A stretch of 56,962 nucleotides of DNA from Planctomycetota bacterium (GTDB lineage: Bacteria > Planctomycetota > Phycisphaerae > Phycisphaerales > UBA1924), in the NCBI GenBank assembly GCA_024276195.1, contig JAJRXR010000001.1:1-56962 (forward strand), in the 5' to 3' direction. The notes beneath the pieces are model-generated. The model saw only the letters and a list, made by a program, of their open reading frames with translations. It ran no database searches and had not been told where the DNA came from. Position 1 is the stretch's first letter, and each line of letters opens with the position of its first letter. A program made the position numbers and the translations under genes. Of this stretch, positions 16,393 to 25,615 are shown piece by piece.

Positions 16393-16514
16393 GCGATAGC
16401 ACGCGGGACGAAGAGCCCCGCGCTGGGCTGGTTATCGTGCGTTGGGCGGCGCAGGTTAAGAAATCGTGGGCAGAATTTTGGATCGCCCGCGAGCCCTTGC
16501 CAAGAGGCCCTCGG

Positions 16515-17528
16515 TCAGACGGCGTCGGCGCCGAGCGCCTGCTCCTTGGTCCAGGCGTGGATCCGCTTGGCCAGGGCAGTCATGTCGCGCCCTGCGGCGG
16601 TCCGGGGCGCCCAGAGCATGAAGGGCTGGCGCCTGCGGACGGCCGTCATCACGCGCTTGTCGCGCCGGATCGAGCCGATCATCGGCATCTCGTACGAGAG
16701 GAACCGCTGGCAGACGCGCGCGATCCGGTCGTGGACTTCCGCCGCCTCGCGGACGCTGGCCTGGTTGACGACGAGAGCAAGCTGCGCGCGCGGGCGCCCC
16801 TGGCGGGCGGAGGTCCCGACGACGCACTTGATCAGGGCGTAGGCGTCGGCGATCGAGGTGGGCTCGGGGGTGACAACGATCAGCCCGAGATCGGCCGCGT
16901 TCATGAACGCGGTGACGCCCGGCATGATCCCGGCGCTGGTGTCGATCATCACCACGTCGCTTTCGCGCTCGAGCTCGATCAGGCGCGAGACGAGCGCGTC
17001 GCGCTCGCCCCGGGGCAGATCGGCCATCCGCGAGACACCCACCGACCCGGGCACAAGGCGGAAGCCGCCCGGGGCATCGACGGCGATCTGGTCGAGCGTG
17101 GCGTGCGAGCCTGAGTTGACGACTTTTTCAAGGCGGCGCGTGGGCATCATGCCGCACAGCACGTCCGCGTTGGCCAGCCCGAGGTCGGCGTCGAGGAGTG
17201 TGACGCGCTGGCCGAGCGAGGAGAGCGCGATCGAGAGGTTGACGCTGGTGGTGGTCTTCCCGACGCCGCCCTTGCCCGAGGCGATGGCGATGACAGGCGC
17301 GGCGCGCTCGCGGGCCTTGGGCCTGCTCGCCTTGGGGCGCGGGGCGTTGGGCGCTGGCTGCGGGCGGGGCGGCTCGCGCCCAGGGTCGAGGGCTCGGACG
17401 AGATCCCTGAGTTTGGAGGCTTGGTCATCGCCAGCGCCCGCGTCGGCGCCGGGCACGGGCGCCCCGGTCTCGACGCGCGCAGAATCTCCGTGGGCACCCA
17501 CTTCGGGGCGGTTGATCGCTTGTGTCAT
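16515..17528 (-). CDS. flhG: MinD-like ATPase FlhG (YlxH/FleN)
   Basis: MinD-type P-loop ATPase that sets flagellar number and stimulates the FlhF GTPase. The N-terminal lead of about 75 residues holds DDQASKLRDLV, the DQAxxLR activator helix that docks on FlhF. The deviant Walker A is IASGKGGVGKTTTSVNLSIA (about residue 82), then LLDADLGLANADVLCG, DVVMIDTSAGI (Walker B-like) and VVTPEPTSIADAYALIK. A C-terminal amphipathic helix (TALAKRIHAWTKEQ) may bind membrane. Its ATG overlaps the flhF TGA by 4 bases, so the two partners are made together. 337 residues. Confidence 0.94.
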   Translation of the reverse strand: MTQAINRPEVGAHGDSARVETGAPVPGADAGAGDDQASKLRDLVRALDPGREPPRPQPAPNAPRPKASRPKARERAAPVIAIASGKGGVGKTTTSVNLSIALSSLGQRVTLLDADLGLANADVLCGMMPTRRLEKVVNSGSHATLDQIAVDAPGGFRLVPGSVGVSRMADLPRGERDALVSRLIELERESDVVMIDTSAGIMPGVTAFMNAADLGLIVVTPEPTSIADAYALIKCVVGTSARQGRPRAQLALVVNQASVREAAEVHDRIARVCQRFLSYEMPMIGSIRRDKRVMTAVRRRQPFMLWAPRTAAGRDMTALAKRIHAWTKEQALGADAV

Positions 17529-19264
17529 TCGGGCGTTCCCTCCAGAGCCCCCACGCCTTCTTCGGCGCTTGCCGGCCCGTCGAGGATCAGCCTCGCCAGG
17601 CGAGACGATTCGGCGGGCTCGATATCGTCGGGCACTTCCTGGCCCGTCGTCACATAACTGACCGGCATCCCGGTCTGCTCGGCCGCGTCGAGCACAAGGC
17701 CCAGCGACTCGGCCTCGTCGAGCTTGGTCAGGATCATCCGGTCCGGCGCCAGCGCGCTGAACCTTTCGGTTGTCCGCTTGAGCACACGCGCCCCCACCGT
17801 TGTTGAAAGGACCAGGTGTGTCTGGTCGGGCGAGGCCTCGTCCAGGTGAGCCTTGAGCTCGTCGAGGCGGCGCGCGTCGTTCTGGCTCCGACCCGCGGTG
17901 TCGAGCACGACCACGTCCATCTCGCGGAGCGACTCGATCGCGCTGCGCGTCTCCTGCGGCGTCCGCACGACGTGCAGCGGCAACCCGATGATCCCCGCGT
18001 ATGTCCGGAGCTGTTCGACCGCGGCGATCCGGTAGGTGTCGGCCGTGATCAGGCCCACGTTCCGACCGTGGCGGAGCTTGTAGGTCGCGGCGAGCTTGGC
18101 GACGCTGGTCGTCTTGCCGACGCCCGTCGGGCCGATGAGCGCCACCACCGTCGCCCGCCCGCGTTCAGAATGCAGCGGGGGCGTCTGGCGCACGGTCTGG
18201 AGCCTGGACTCGATCTGGCGGAGGAGCGTCTCGCGGACGATCTGAGGATCGTTCAGCTCGGACGCCGAGAGCTCATCGCGGACACCCGACGCGATCGCCT
18301 CGGCGATCTCAGAACGGACGTCCGCCTCGATCAGCTTCAGATACAGGGCCATCAGCGGCTCGGGCAGCGGGGCGTCGTAGCGCAGGACCGAGCCCGAGCG
18401 GACCTCCGTCCGGCGGGTGGACTGGAGCACCTGCCCCACCATCCGGCGAAGCTCGCCCAGCTCCTGCTCGACCGACCCACCCGGCGGCGGGGTGACGCGC
18501 TCGTGCAGGGATTGAGACTGCGGGGCTGGCGCGGGCGGGGCCTGCGGGCTCGGCGGAGGCGGGGCGGGCTGAGCTGGCTGAACCGCCTTGGCCTGGGGCG
18601 GGGCGGGCTTGAGCCCCGGGGGGGGCCATTCGAGTGTCGAGGGAACCACGACCCGCCCGGTCATGGCGGCATCGGCCTTTGGCTGCGGCTTGACGCCCGG
18701 GCTTGCCATCAGGGTCGTCGATTGGGTCGTTGGTTGGTTCACGGGAACAGGAGGTGAAGCCGAGGCCGGCGCCGGAACCGGGGCCTGGGGCATCGGAGGG
18801 GCGGGAGCGGGCGGAGGCGCAGCGGTGACGGCCGCGAGGGCTGCGGGGGCGGACCCGAGATCGGGCGGGGGAGGGGATGGGCGTTGGAGCGACGCGGGGT
18901 GCGTGGCGTACGGCAGCGACCCGCCCGGGGGTGCGTAACCACCTGCCATTAAGTTTGTTGCGGGCGCCTGCGGGGCATCGATCGCTCGGATTGGCTTGGG
19001 TTCGATGGAGGTCGCCAGGGCGCCGGGGGCTCCTCCGGGCAGGGGGGCTCGCCCGACCACCCTGGTCGGCGCCCGCCTGACGGTCGGCTTGACGAGCGAG
19101 GCGTCGCTGGAGGCGGTGATTTCGACGACGGGCTTGCCGCCGACGCCGAGCATGCCGCCGACGCGGAAGGTGCGGGTATGGACGATGACGGCATCAGAGC
19201 CGAGGTCTTTTTTGACCTGAGCCAGTGCATCGGCCATGGTGCGCGCGCTGTAGGTTTTGAGCAT
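17525..19264 (-). CDS. flhF: Signal-recognition-type GTPase FlhF
   Basis: SRP-family GTPase that directs where the flagellum is built and recruits FliF to the pole. ATG 19264 starts the typical N-terminus MLKTYSARTMADALAQVKKD. A long Pro/Ala-rich B domain follows (about residues 75 to 260), then the N domain and the G domain: VVALIGPTGVGKTTSVAKLA (G1), LITADTYRIAAVEQLRTYA (G2 and insertion box), VVLDTAGRSQNDARRL (G3) and MILTKLDEAES (G4). At 579 residues it is longer than most FlhF (350 to 450) because of the B domain. It is coupled to flhG. Confidence 0.95.
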   Translation of the reverse strand: MLKTYSARTMADALAQVKKDLGSDAVIVHTRTFRVGGMLGVGGKPVVEITASSDASLVKPTVRRAPTRVVGRAPLPGGAPGALATSIEPKPIRAIDAPQAPATNLMAGGYAPPGGSLPYATHPASLQRPSPPPPDLGSAPAALAAVTAAPPPAPAPPMPQAPVPAPASASPPVPVNQPTTQSTTLMASPGVKPQPKADAAMTGRVVVPSTLEWPPPGLKPAPPQAKAVQPAQPAPPPPSPQAPPAPAPQSQSLHERVTPPPGGSVEQELGELRRMVGQVLQSTRRTEVRSGSVLRYDAPLPEPLMALYLKLIEADVRSEIAEAIASGVRDELSASELNDPQIVRETLLRQIESRLQTVRQTPPLHSERGRATVVALIGPTGVGKTTSVAKLAATYKLRHGRNVGLITADTYRIAAVEQLRTYAGIIGLPLHVVRTPQETRSAIESLREMDVVVLDTAGRSQNDARRLDELKAHLDEASPDQTHLVLSTTVGARVLKRTTERFSALAPDRMILTKLDEAESLGLVLDAAEQTGMPVSYVTTGQEVPDDIEPAESSRLARLILDGPASAEEGVGALEGTPE

Positions 19265-19333
19265 GATCGCCGTCCTTGGCCTTGGGGCCTGCGGCACTGT
19301 ACCCGGTTCGGGCGGGGCTCACCACCCGCGCCG

Positions 19334-21505
19334 CTAAGCGACAGCCGGGGCGGTTTGGGGCGTGGCCGGGTCAGCCTCGAGCGTGACAAGCCCGAGGGAT
19401 TCGACCTCGACGCCCGCGGCGATCTCGTTGTAGCCCAGGATCGCGGCCAGCGGCATCTGAGGCTCGAGCACCTGACGCACCACCGCGCGGACCTGGGGCG
19501 AGGCGATGACCACGGGGCGATGCCCGGCGGCGGTGACCTTCTGGAGCGAGGCGATGATCCGGTCGGCGAACTGGCCGGCGACGCGGGCGGGCATGTTGAC
19601 GGTCGTCGCGCCGCCGCCGCGGTCGATGTAGCCGTTGATCTGGTCCTCAAAGGTCGGGTCGAGCGTGACGCAGACGAGGCGGAGGGCGCCGGCCTCATCG
19701 GTTGCGGCGTACTGCTGGCAGATGGTGCGGCGCAGCGAGTGGCGTGCGTACTCGGTCAGGACGTCGAGGTCTTTGCTCTTTGGACCCCAATCGGCGAGGG
19801 TTTCGAGGATGGTCTCCATGTCGCGGATTGGGACGCGCTCCTTGAGCAGGTTCTGGAGGACCTTCTGGAGTTCGCCCACCTTGATGATCGTCGGCACGGT
19901 GTCCTCGACGAGCTTCTTGGCGCGCTCCTTGAGGCCCTCGAGCAGGTTGTTGACCTCCTCGCGCGTGAGCAGCTCGTCGGCGTGGGTCTTGACCAGCTCG
20001 GTGATGTGGGTCGCCAGTACGCTCGAGGGCTCGACCACGGTGTAGTTCATTGTTTCGGCGCGCGGGCGCTGCTGCGGGTCGATCCACCAGGCGTCGAGGC
20101 CGAAGGCGGGCTCGGTGGTTTTCTCGCCCGGGACGACGCCGGTGGCGACGCCCGAGTCCATGGCCAGGAGCTTGCCCGGCTCGACACGCCCGCGCGCGAT
20201 CTCGGCGCCGCGGATCTTGACGCGGTACTCGCTCGCGTGCAGCTGCATGTTGTCGCGGATGCGCACGGGTGGCATGACGAGGCCAAGCTCGACGGCGAGC
20301 TGGCGGCGAACGGCGGAGATGCGGTCGAGCAGGTCGCCGCCCTGGCGCGCGTCCACGAGCGCGACGAGCCCGTAGCCGACCTCGAGTTCGAGCACGTCAA
20401 CCTTGAGGAGTTCCTCGACCTGCGGCGCCTCGGGGGGGGCGCCGACGGCGGCTTCCGCTTCGGCCTCGGCGAGATCTGCGCCGGCCTTTCGGCGCCCGGA
20501 GACGATCATGCCCGCCGCCAGGACACCGATCGCGATCGAGGTCGCGAGCAGGGGGAGTGTCGGCAGGGGCGAGAAGGCGAGCAGGGCGAGGAAGCCCGAG
20601 GTGATGATGAGGCCCTTGGGCTGGCTGGCGAGCTGGCCGGTGAGTTCTGTGCCCAGGTCGGCGCGGGAGCTCGAGCGTGTGACGATGAGGGCTGAGGCGA
20701 TGGAGATGATGAAGCTGGGGATCTGGCTGGTGAGACCGTCGCCGATGGTCAGCTTGCTGAAGACGCTGGCGGTCTGGCCTGCGGGCCAGCCTTTTTCGAT
20801 CATGCCGACGGCGAAGCCGCCGGCGAGGTTGATGGCGGTGATGAGGATGCCGGCGATGGCGTCGCCGCGGACGAACTTGCTGGCGCCGTCCATGGCGCCG
20901 TAGAAGTCGGCCTCGCGGGAGATGTCCTCGCGCTTGGTCTTGGCCTCGTCCTCGTTGATGACGCCCGCGGAGAGCTCGGAGTCGATGGCCATCTGCTTGC
21001 CGGGCATGGCGTCGAGGGTGAAGCGGGCGGCGACCTCGCTGATGCGTCCGGCGCCCTTGGTGACGACCATGAACTGGACGATCATGAGGATGCCGAAGAT
21101 GATGGCGCCGACGAACAGGCTGTCGCCGGCGACGAACTGCCCGAAGGCGGAGATGACCTCGCCGGCGACGCCCATGGCGCCCTCGGGCGTGTCGGCGTCG
21201 GCGGTCAGAATGAGCCTGGTCGAGGCGATGTTGAGCACGAGGCGCAGCAGCGTTGTCGCGAGCAGGAGCGACGGGAAGACGCTGAAGTCGAGCGCCCGCT
21301 TCATGTAGAGCGTGGTGAGGAGGATGATGACGGCCAGCGAGATGTTGGCGCTGATGAGGATGTCCAGGGCCGCTGCGGGCAGGGGGACGAGGATCACCAC
21401 GAGCAGCATGACAAAGCCGACGGGGACAATCAGCCCGCGGTGCTTGGCGAGCTGGTGCAACCAGTTCGGAAGCGTGATCCCCTGCTTGGGCTTGCCCTGG
21501 GCCAT
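19334..21505 (-). CDS. flhA: Flagellar export gate protein FlhA
   Basis: The large export-gate subunit that forms the nonameric cytoplasmic ring and couples proton flow to protein export. The N-terminal half has about eight membrane helices, beginning PVGFVMLLVVILVPLPAAALD, with the FHIPEP-type cytoplasmic loop region DAMPGKQMAIDSELSAGVI and EAKTKREDISREADFYGAMD, and GDAIAGILITAINLAGGFAVG. The C-terminal domain starts near residue 345 and holds the chaperone-binding part (VLATHITELVKTHADELLTR). Length 723 is near the usual 690 to 700. It follows flhB by 20 bases and is followed by flhF. Stop is TAG. Confidence 0.97.
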   Translation of the reverse strand: MAQGKPKQGITLPNWLHQLAKHRGLIVPVGFVMLLVVILVPLPAAALDILISANISLAVIILLTTLYMKRALDFSVFPSLLLATTLLRLVLNIASTRLILTADADTPEGAMGVAGEVISAFGQFVAGDSLFVGAIIFGILMIVQFMVVTKGAGRISEVAARFTLDAMPGKQMAIDSELSAGVINEDEAKTKREDISREADFYGAMDGASKFVRGDAIAGILITAINLAGGFAVGMIEKGWPAGQTASVFSKLTIGDGLTSQIPSFIISIASALIVTRSSSRADLGTELTGQLASQPKGLIITSGFLALLAFSPLPTLPLLATSIAIGVLAAGMIVSGRRKAGADLAEAEAEAAVGAPPEAPQVEELLKVDVLELEVGYGLVALVDARQGGDLLDRISAVRRQLAVELGLVMPPVRIRDNMQLHASEYRVKIRGAEIARGRVEPGKLLAMDSGVATGVVPGEKTTEPAFGLDAWWIDPQQRPRAETMNYTVVEPSSVLATHITELVKTHADELLTREEVNNLLEGLKERAKKLVEDTVPTIIKVGELQKVLQNLLKERVPIRDMETILETLADWGPKSKDLDVLTEYARHSLRRTICQQYAATDEAGALRLVCVTLDPTFEDQINGYIDRGGGATTVNMPARVAGQFADRIIASLQKVTAAGHRPVVIASPQVRAVVRQVLEPQMPLAAILGYNEIAAGVEVESLGLVTLEADPATPQTAPAVA

Positions 21506-21525
21506 GGTGAAGCGTCAGTTTCTTT

Positions 21526-22617
21526 CTATGCGCTGGGCGCGTGGGCGCCGGCGGGTTGCTCGTCGTTCATGCGGTAGACGTACGCCAGGATCTCGGCGAC
21601 GGCCTGGTAATGCTCGGGCGCGATCTCGTGGCCGACCTCGATGCCCCAGTACATCGCGCGGGCCAGGGGGGGGCGCTCGACGATCGGGACGCCCGCGAGG
21701 CGGGCGAGCTGCCTGATCCGCAGGGCCAGGAAGTCGGCGCCCTTGGCCGTGACCCGGGGCGCCCCGCCCTCGTGCTCGTCGTACTTGATCGCGACGGAGA
21801 AGTGCTCGGGGTTGGTGACGATCACGTCGGCCTGGGGGACGGTGTTGGAGATGCGCTGCATGGCGATCTCGCGCGCCATCTTGATGCGCCGTCCCTTGAC
21901 CTCGGGGTCGCCCTCCATGCTCTTGCGTTCGTCCTTGACCTGCTGCTTGGTCATCTTCATGTCCTGGGTGTGCTGCCAGCGTTGGTAGACGAGGTCCACA
22001 ACGGCGATCGCGATGAGCAGGACGACGAGCCAGATGGCGAGCTCCAAGACAACCCGGATGACAAGCAGCAGCGCCGGTGCCGCGTCGAGGCGGATCGCCG
22101 CGGCGAGGACATCGACGCGCGCCCGGATGACAAGCCACGAGACAAAGATAACAACCACGAGCTTGAGTGAGTTGACGATGGTCTTGACCAGGTTGCGCTT
22201 GTTGAAGAGCTTCTTTGTCCCCTTGATCGGGTCGAGCTTTTCGAGCTTGGGGCGGATGGGTTCTGCGGTGACGAGCCACCCGACCTGGGCGAACTGCACG
22301 ATGTAGGCCGCGAGCGCCGCGACGACCAGCAGCGGCGCCATGAGCAGCCCGCCCTCGATCGCGACGTACCTCGCGGCGGGCAGGATGGACGACAGAGAGC
22401 CCGCTCCGCCCGGGGTTTCGGAGCTCAGGACACGATCCATGATGCGTGCGAAGCCCTCCATGACGCCGCCGCCGAAGATGACGAGTGTGATGATGGCCGC
22501 GAGCAGGCCCATGGCGGCGCCCATGTCCTGGCTCTTGGGGACCTGCCCCTTGTTCCGCGCGTCGGTGAGACGTTTGGCGGTGGGCTGTTCGGACTTCTCT
22601 CCCAGCTCATCGCCCAC
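21526..22617 (-). CDS. flhB: Flagellar export switch protein FlhB
   Basis: Export-gate protein that switches substrate from rod/hook to filament type after cleaving itself. The N-terminus EKSEQPTAKRLTDARNKGQV is classical, with four membrane helices (about residues 30 to 215) and a cytoplasmic domain. The self-cleavage site, NPTH in most homologues, reads NPEH here (VTNPEHFSVAIKYDEHEGGA). The downstream strand and helix (GADFLALRIRQLARLAGVP, ERPPLARAMYW) are normal. It starts at GTG 22617, 18 bases after the fliR stop, and ends at TAG. 363 residues. Confidence 0.96.
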   Translation of the reverse strand: MGDELGEKSEQPTAKRLTDARNKGQVPKSQDMGAAMGLLAAIITLVIFGGGVMEGFARIMDRVLSSETPGGAGSLSSILPAARYVAIEGGLLMAPLLVVAALAAYIVQFAQVGWLVTAEPIRPKLEKLDPIKGTKKLFNKRNLVKTIVNSLKLVVVIFVSWLVIRARVDVLAAAIRLDAAPALLLVIRVVLELAIWLVVLLIAIAVVDLVYQRWQHTQDMKMTKQQVKDERKSMEGDPEVKGRRIKMAREIAMQRISNTVPQADVIVTNPEHFSVAIKYDEHEGGAPRVTAKGADFLALRIRQLARLAGVPIVERPPLARAMYWGIEVGHEIAPEHYQAVAEILAYVYRMNDEQPAGAHAPSA

Positions 22618-22635
22618 GGACCGCGCCCCCCACCA

Positions 22636-23421
22636 TCACTTGCCGAGCGACTCGGCCCACGCCTCGACCGCCCGGAGCACGCTGACTGTTTCTTCCACCG
22701 AGACCTCCGCGATCAGGAAAATCGTGAAGGTGAGCATGAGGAGCCCGCTGAGGATTTTGGCCGCGAAGCCGATCGAGAGCACGTTGACCTGCGGCATGGT
22801 CTTCATGATGAAACCCATGGCGACCATGAGGAGCGTGACGATGCCCAGCACGGGGGCCGCGACGCTCAGCGCCATCTCGAACCCGCCCTGGATGACGCCG
22901 AGAAGCAGGTCCATGGGGACCATATCGGCGCTGAAGGCGCCCATGGGGACGTTGTCGTATGTCCCGAGCAGGGTGGCGAAGAGGAAGTCGAGGCCGCCGA
23001 GCGTGATGTAAACGCTCACGCCCAGATAGAACAGCAACTGCCCGACGACGTCGCCCTGGCTCTCGACGCTCGGGTTGAAGGTCTGGGCGATGCCCAGGCC
23101 CATCTGGTAGCCCATGAGATAGCCGGCGAGCTGGACCAAGATCAGGGGCAGCCCGCCGATGAGCCCGATCGAGGCGCCGAGGAGCACCTCGGAGAACATG
23201 AGCGGGACATAGGTGACAAGGTCGAGCGGGGGCAGCTCGCGGACGCTGGTGGGGCCGAACGCGAAGACCGCCGTGGCCAGCGAGAGCGTGAGCATGACCC
23301 TGGCCCGAGCCGGGAGGGTTGATCCCGAGAGCATGGGCGTAAAGAGAAAGACACCCGAGACGCGCGCCATAATCAGGGCGAACGGCGCGGCGTAGTGCAT
23401 GAATGGGTACAGCGTGTTCAT
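22636..23421 (-). CDS. fliR: Flagellar export gate protein FliR
   Basis: A component of the FliPQR export gate core. ATG 23421 overlaps the stop of the extended fliP frame by 4 bases. 261 residues with about six membrane helices; family segments are ARVSGVFLFTPMLSGSTLPA, VREVLLGASIGLIGGLPLIL in the pattern MFSEVLLGASIGLIGG, GYLMGYQMGLGIAQTFNPSVE, and the helix pair near FAAKILSGLLMLTFTIFLIA. Length and order (fliP-fliQ-fliR-flhB-flhA) are those of a standard export locus. Confidence 0.96.
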   Translation of the reverse strand: MNTLYPFMHYAAPFALIMARVSGVFLFTPMLSGSTLPARARVMLTLSLATAVFAFGPTSVRELPPLDLVTYVPLMFSEVLLGASIGLIGGLPLILVQLAGYLMGYQMGLGIAQTFNPSVESQGDVVGQLLFYLGVSVYITLGGLDFLFATLLGTYDNVPMGAFSADMVPMDLLLGVIQGGFEMALSVAAPVLGIVTLLMVAMGFIMKTMPQVNVLSIGFAAKILSGLLMLTFTIFLIAEVSVEETVSVLRAVEAWAESLGK

Positions 23422-24671
23422 GCATCCCGGCTCGCATCTGCGCCCCCGGGCGCCCCGCTCAGAACAGCGTGAGCATCTCGGTCGTGAACTCGTAGAGGCG
23501 AAGGGTGATCCAGGGCAGCAGCGCTGCCGCGACAAGGATCATCACCCCGATCTTGGGCACAAACGTCAGCGTCTGGTCCTGGATGCTCGTCACCGACTGG
23601 AACAGGCTGATGAGCAGGCCGATCGCCATCCCCGCGAGCAGGATCGGCGCCGAGATTTTCAGCACCGTGATCAGCGTGTCCCGCACCAAGAAGACCATTG
23701 TTTCGTCGTATTCCATGTCCGAGTCCTCCACGTCCAACACGCACACACAGCAGCAGGGCGATCGGCAGCGACGCCGCCTGAGCGCTGAGCCTCGCCCCAT
23801 CGCCTTCTTGCACAAAGCTCTCGAGCAGGCTCCCGACGACCAGCGTCCAGCCGTCCACCAGAACAAACAGCAGCAGCTTGAACGGGAGCGAGATCAGCAC
23901 CGGCGGGAGCATCATCATGCTCATCGAGATCAGGATGGTCGCGATGACCATGTCGATCACGAGGAACGGCAGGTAGACCTTGAATCCCATCACGAACCCG
24001 ACCTTGAGTTCTGAGAGCATGTACGCCGGGACGAGGGACATCATGTCCACGTCGGCGCGGGTCAGGCTCGCCGGGTCGGAGGTGTCCACGCCCCGGTAGT
24101 TGAGGATCATGTAGAGGCTTGACCAGTTGCCAGTTCCTTCGATCTGGTCGAACATGAAATCACGCATGGGGCGCTTGGCGCGTTCCCACAGCTCGTCGTA
24201 GTCGGTGATCTCGCCTTCTTGATAGGGCACGACCGCCTCGTTCCAGACGCGGTCGATCGTCGGGGCCATGACCATCGCGGTGAGGAAGAGCGCCAGACCC
24301 GTGATCACCTGCGGCGGGGGGATCGACTGCGCTCCGATGGCCTGTCGCACCAGCGCCAGCACGATCATGATGCGCATAAAGCAGGTGGTCATCAGCATGA
24401 TCGAGGGGACGAGCGTGATGACCGTCAGCAGGATCATGATGTTGAGCGCGACCGAGAGGCCGCCCTCGTCGGAACGCTGCGCCTGGCCCGGGACCATCGA
24501 GGCCGCGTCGGAGAGCACGCGGATCGGGTTGGGGCGGTCGAGCACGCTTGCCGGGCTCTGCATCAGGTCGGCGCTCGTGGGCGCGGGCGGGCCGAGCGGC
24601 TGAGCAATGGCCAGCGAAGGCGCAAGGAGCCCGACGAGGAGCATGGCGATGAGCGGAGCGAGCTTCGTCAC
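23418..24671 (-). CDS. fliP: Flagellar export gate protein FliP with out-of-frame extension over fliQ
   Basis: Core export-gate protein. It starts at GTG 24671, overlapping the fliO TGA, with a signal peptide (MLLVGLLAPSLAIAQP). Conserved segments are MLMTTCFMRIMIVLALVRQA, IPPPQVITGLALFLTAMVMA, MLSELKVGFVMGFKVYLPFL and LPFKLLLFVLVDGWTLVVGS. The family's natural C-terminus (GSLLESFVQ) is reached near 23808, after 288 residues. No stop follows: the frame runs 129 codons further, through all of fliQ in another phase, and ends in TGA inside the fliR start (ATGA). The tail has no family-like sequence apart from a hydrophobic stretch SLPIALLLCV. Either the stop was lost or the reading frame has an indel. 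Confidence 0.9.
   Translation of the reverse strand: MTKLAPLIAMLLVGLLAPSLAIAQPLGPPAPTSADLMQSPASVLDRPNPIRVLSDAASMVPGQAQRSDEGGLSVALNIMILLTVITLVPSIMLMTTCFMRIMIVLALVRQAIGAQSIPPPQVITGLALFLTAMVMAPTIDRVWNEAVVPYQEGEITDYDELWERAKRPMRDFMFDQIEGTGNWSSLYMILNYRGVDTSDPASLTRADVDMMSLVPAYMLSELKVGFVMGFKVYLPFLVIDMVIATILISMSMMMLPPVLISLPFKLLLFVLVDGWTLVVGSLLESFVQEGDGARLSAQAASLPIALLLCVRVGRGGLGHGIRRNNGLLGAGHADHGAENLGADPARGDGDRPAHQPVPVGDEHPGPDADVCAQDRGDDPCRGSAAALDHPSPLRVHDRDAHAVLSGAPGGADASRDA
23459..23716 (-). CDS. fliQ: Flagellar export gate protein FliQ
   Basis: The small two-helix subunit of the FliPQR gate, 85 residues, close to the family's 89. ATG 23716 follows a strong GGAGG site. Helix 1 includes LITVLKISAPILLAGMAIG and LLISLFQSVTSIQDQTLTF; helix 2 KIGVMILVAAALLPWITLRL. 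The whole gene is covered, in another frame and the same direction, by the uninterrupted continuation of fliP. Confidence 0.95.
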   Translation of the reverse strand: MEYDETMVFLVRDTLITVLKISAPILLAGMAIGLLISLFQSVTSIQDQTLTFVPKIGVMILVAAALLPWITLRLYEFTTEMLTLF

Positions 24672-25570
24672 ACGCGGGCCCCTGCGCGCAGCGCGTCGAG
24701 GCGTCTTCGGAGCGGGCTGATCTCCGGCTGGTGGTCGCCCGCGAGATGCCCGGCGCCATCGTTGAGCAGCTCGAGGCGGTCGCCGTCTTCGGTCTGCGTG
24801 ATGCGGCGCGACCCCGGGTCGAAGTGGTCGAGCGGGACGCGGGCCTCTGGGGCGAGGGCGGTGGCGACGTCGCGCTCGGCGTGGGCGATCGCCTCGCGGA
24901 AGGCCGAGTTCACGCTGTCCGACTCGCTCACGCGGCTGAGCACCGAGGCGACATCCGACGGATCGCTCAGCTCGCACAGCGTCGTCATGGCGCTGCCCGA
25001 GGCGTTCCCCTGCGCGATCAGCAGCACCCGGCGGTCGAACCGGAGCACCACGAGCGAGAGCTTGCCCCCGACCGGGTAGCGCCCGAGGACTTCGAGCAGA
25101 CCCGAGGGCGAGCGTCCGCCGGCGGAGAGCTTGGCGCCGATGCCGCCTTGGCTGCGCGCCAGCTTCCGAACGCCCCAGGCAAGCGCCAGGATCAGCCCGA
25201 TCACGAGCAGCAGGGCGCCGACGGTGCGCATGATGTCGCCAAACTTGGAGGCGGACTCGGTCTCGGGGATGGCCTCGGGCGGGGCCTGCGCGTCCGAGAC
25301 GAGGCGCGGGAGCACGTCAGCGATCGGCGGGGCGCCGAGGGGGATGCTCGCCTCGTCGCGGAGGGGGCGATCGCCCTCGGGAGCAGGAGCGGGCGTGGGG
25401 ATCTCGGCGACCGGGCGGGTAAAGATGTCGGCGCCCAAGTCTGCTGCTGCGACCGGCTCGCCCGCGGGCGCCGAAGGCCCTGGCCCGTGCTGCGCCGCGC
25501 TGGGCGCGCAGGCGAAAGACAGGGCGAGCACAGCGAATCGGATGCGTCTGTTCGGGATCATCGTCGCCAT
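24668..25570 (-). CDS. fliO: Flagellar export assembly protein FliO
   Basis: FliO helps assemble the FliPQR gate. This one has 300 residues: a signal peptide ending around ALSFACAPSAAQ, a Pro/Ala/Asp-rich periplasmic stretch, one membrane helix (IMRTVGALLLVIGLILALAW, about 112 to 132) and the cytoplasmic FliO domain with LLEVLGRYPVGGKLSLVVLR followed by FDRRVLLIAQGNASG. The C-terminal part is disordered. GTG of fliP overlaps its TGA (GTGTGA). FliO is usually shorter (100 to 220 residues) and weakly conserved, so the call rests on domain pattern and place. Confidence 0.85.
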   Translation of the reverse strand: MATMIPNRRIRFAVLALSFACAPSAAQHGPGPSAPAGEPVAAADLGADIFTRPVAEIPTPAPAPEGDRPLRDEASIPLGAPPIADVLPRLVSDAQAPPEAIPETESASKFGDIMRTVGALLLVIGLILALAWGVRKLARSQGGIGAKLSAGGRSPSGLLEVLGRYPVGGKLSLVVLRFDRRVLLIAQGNASGSAMTTLCELSDPSDVASVLSRVSESDSVNSAFREAIAHAERDVATALAPEARVPLDHFDPGSRRITQTEDGDRLELLNDGAGHLAGDHQPEISPLRRRLDALRAGARV

Positions 25571-25615
25571 CCTGGCGGGTCAAGGGCGTGCTCCGACGCC
25601 CGGGGGAAATTTGGC

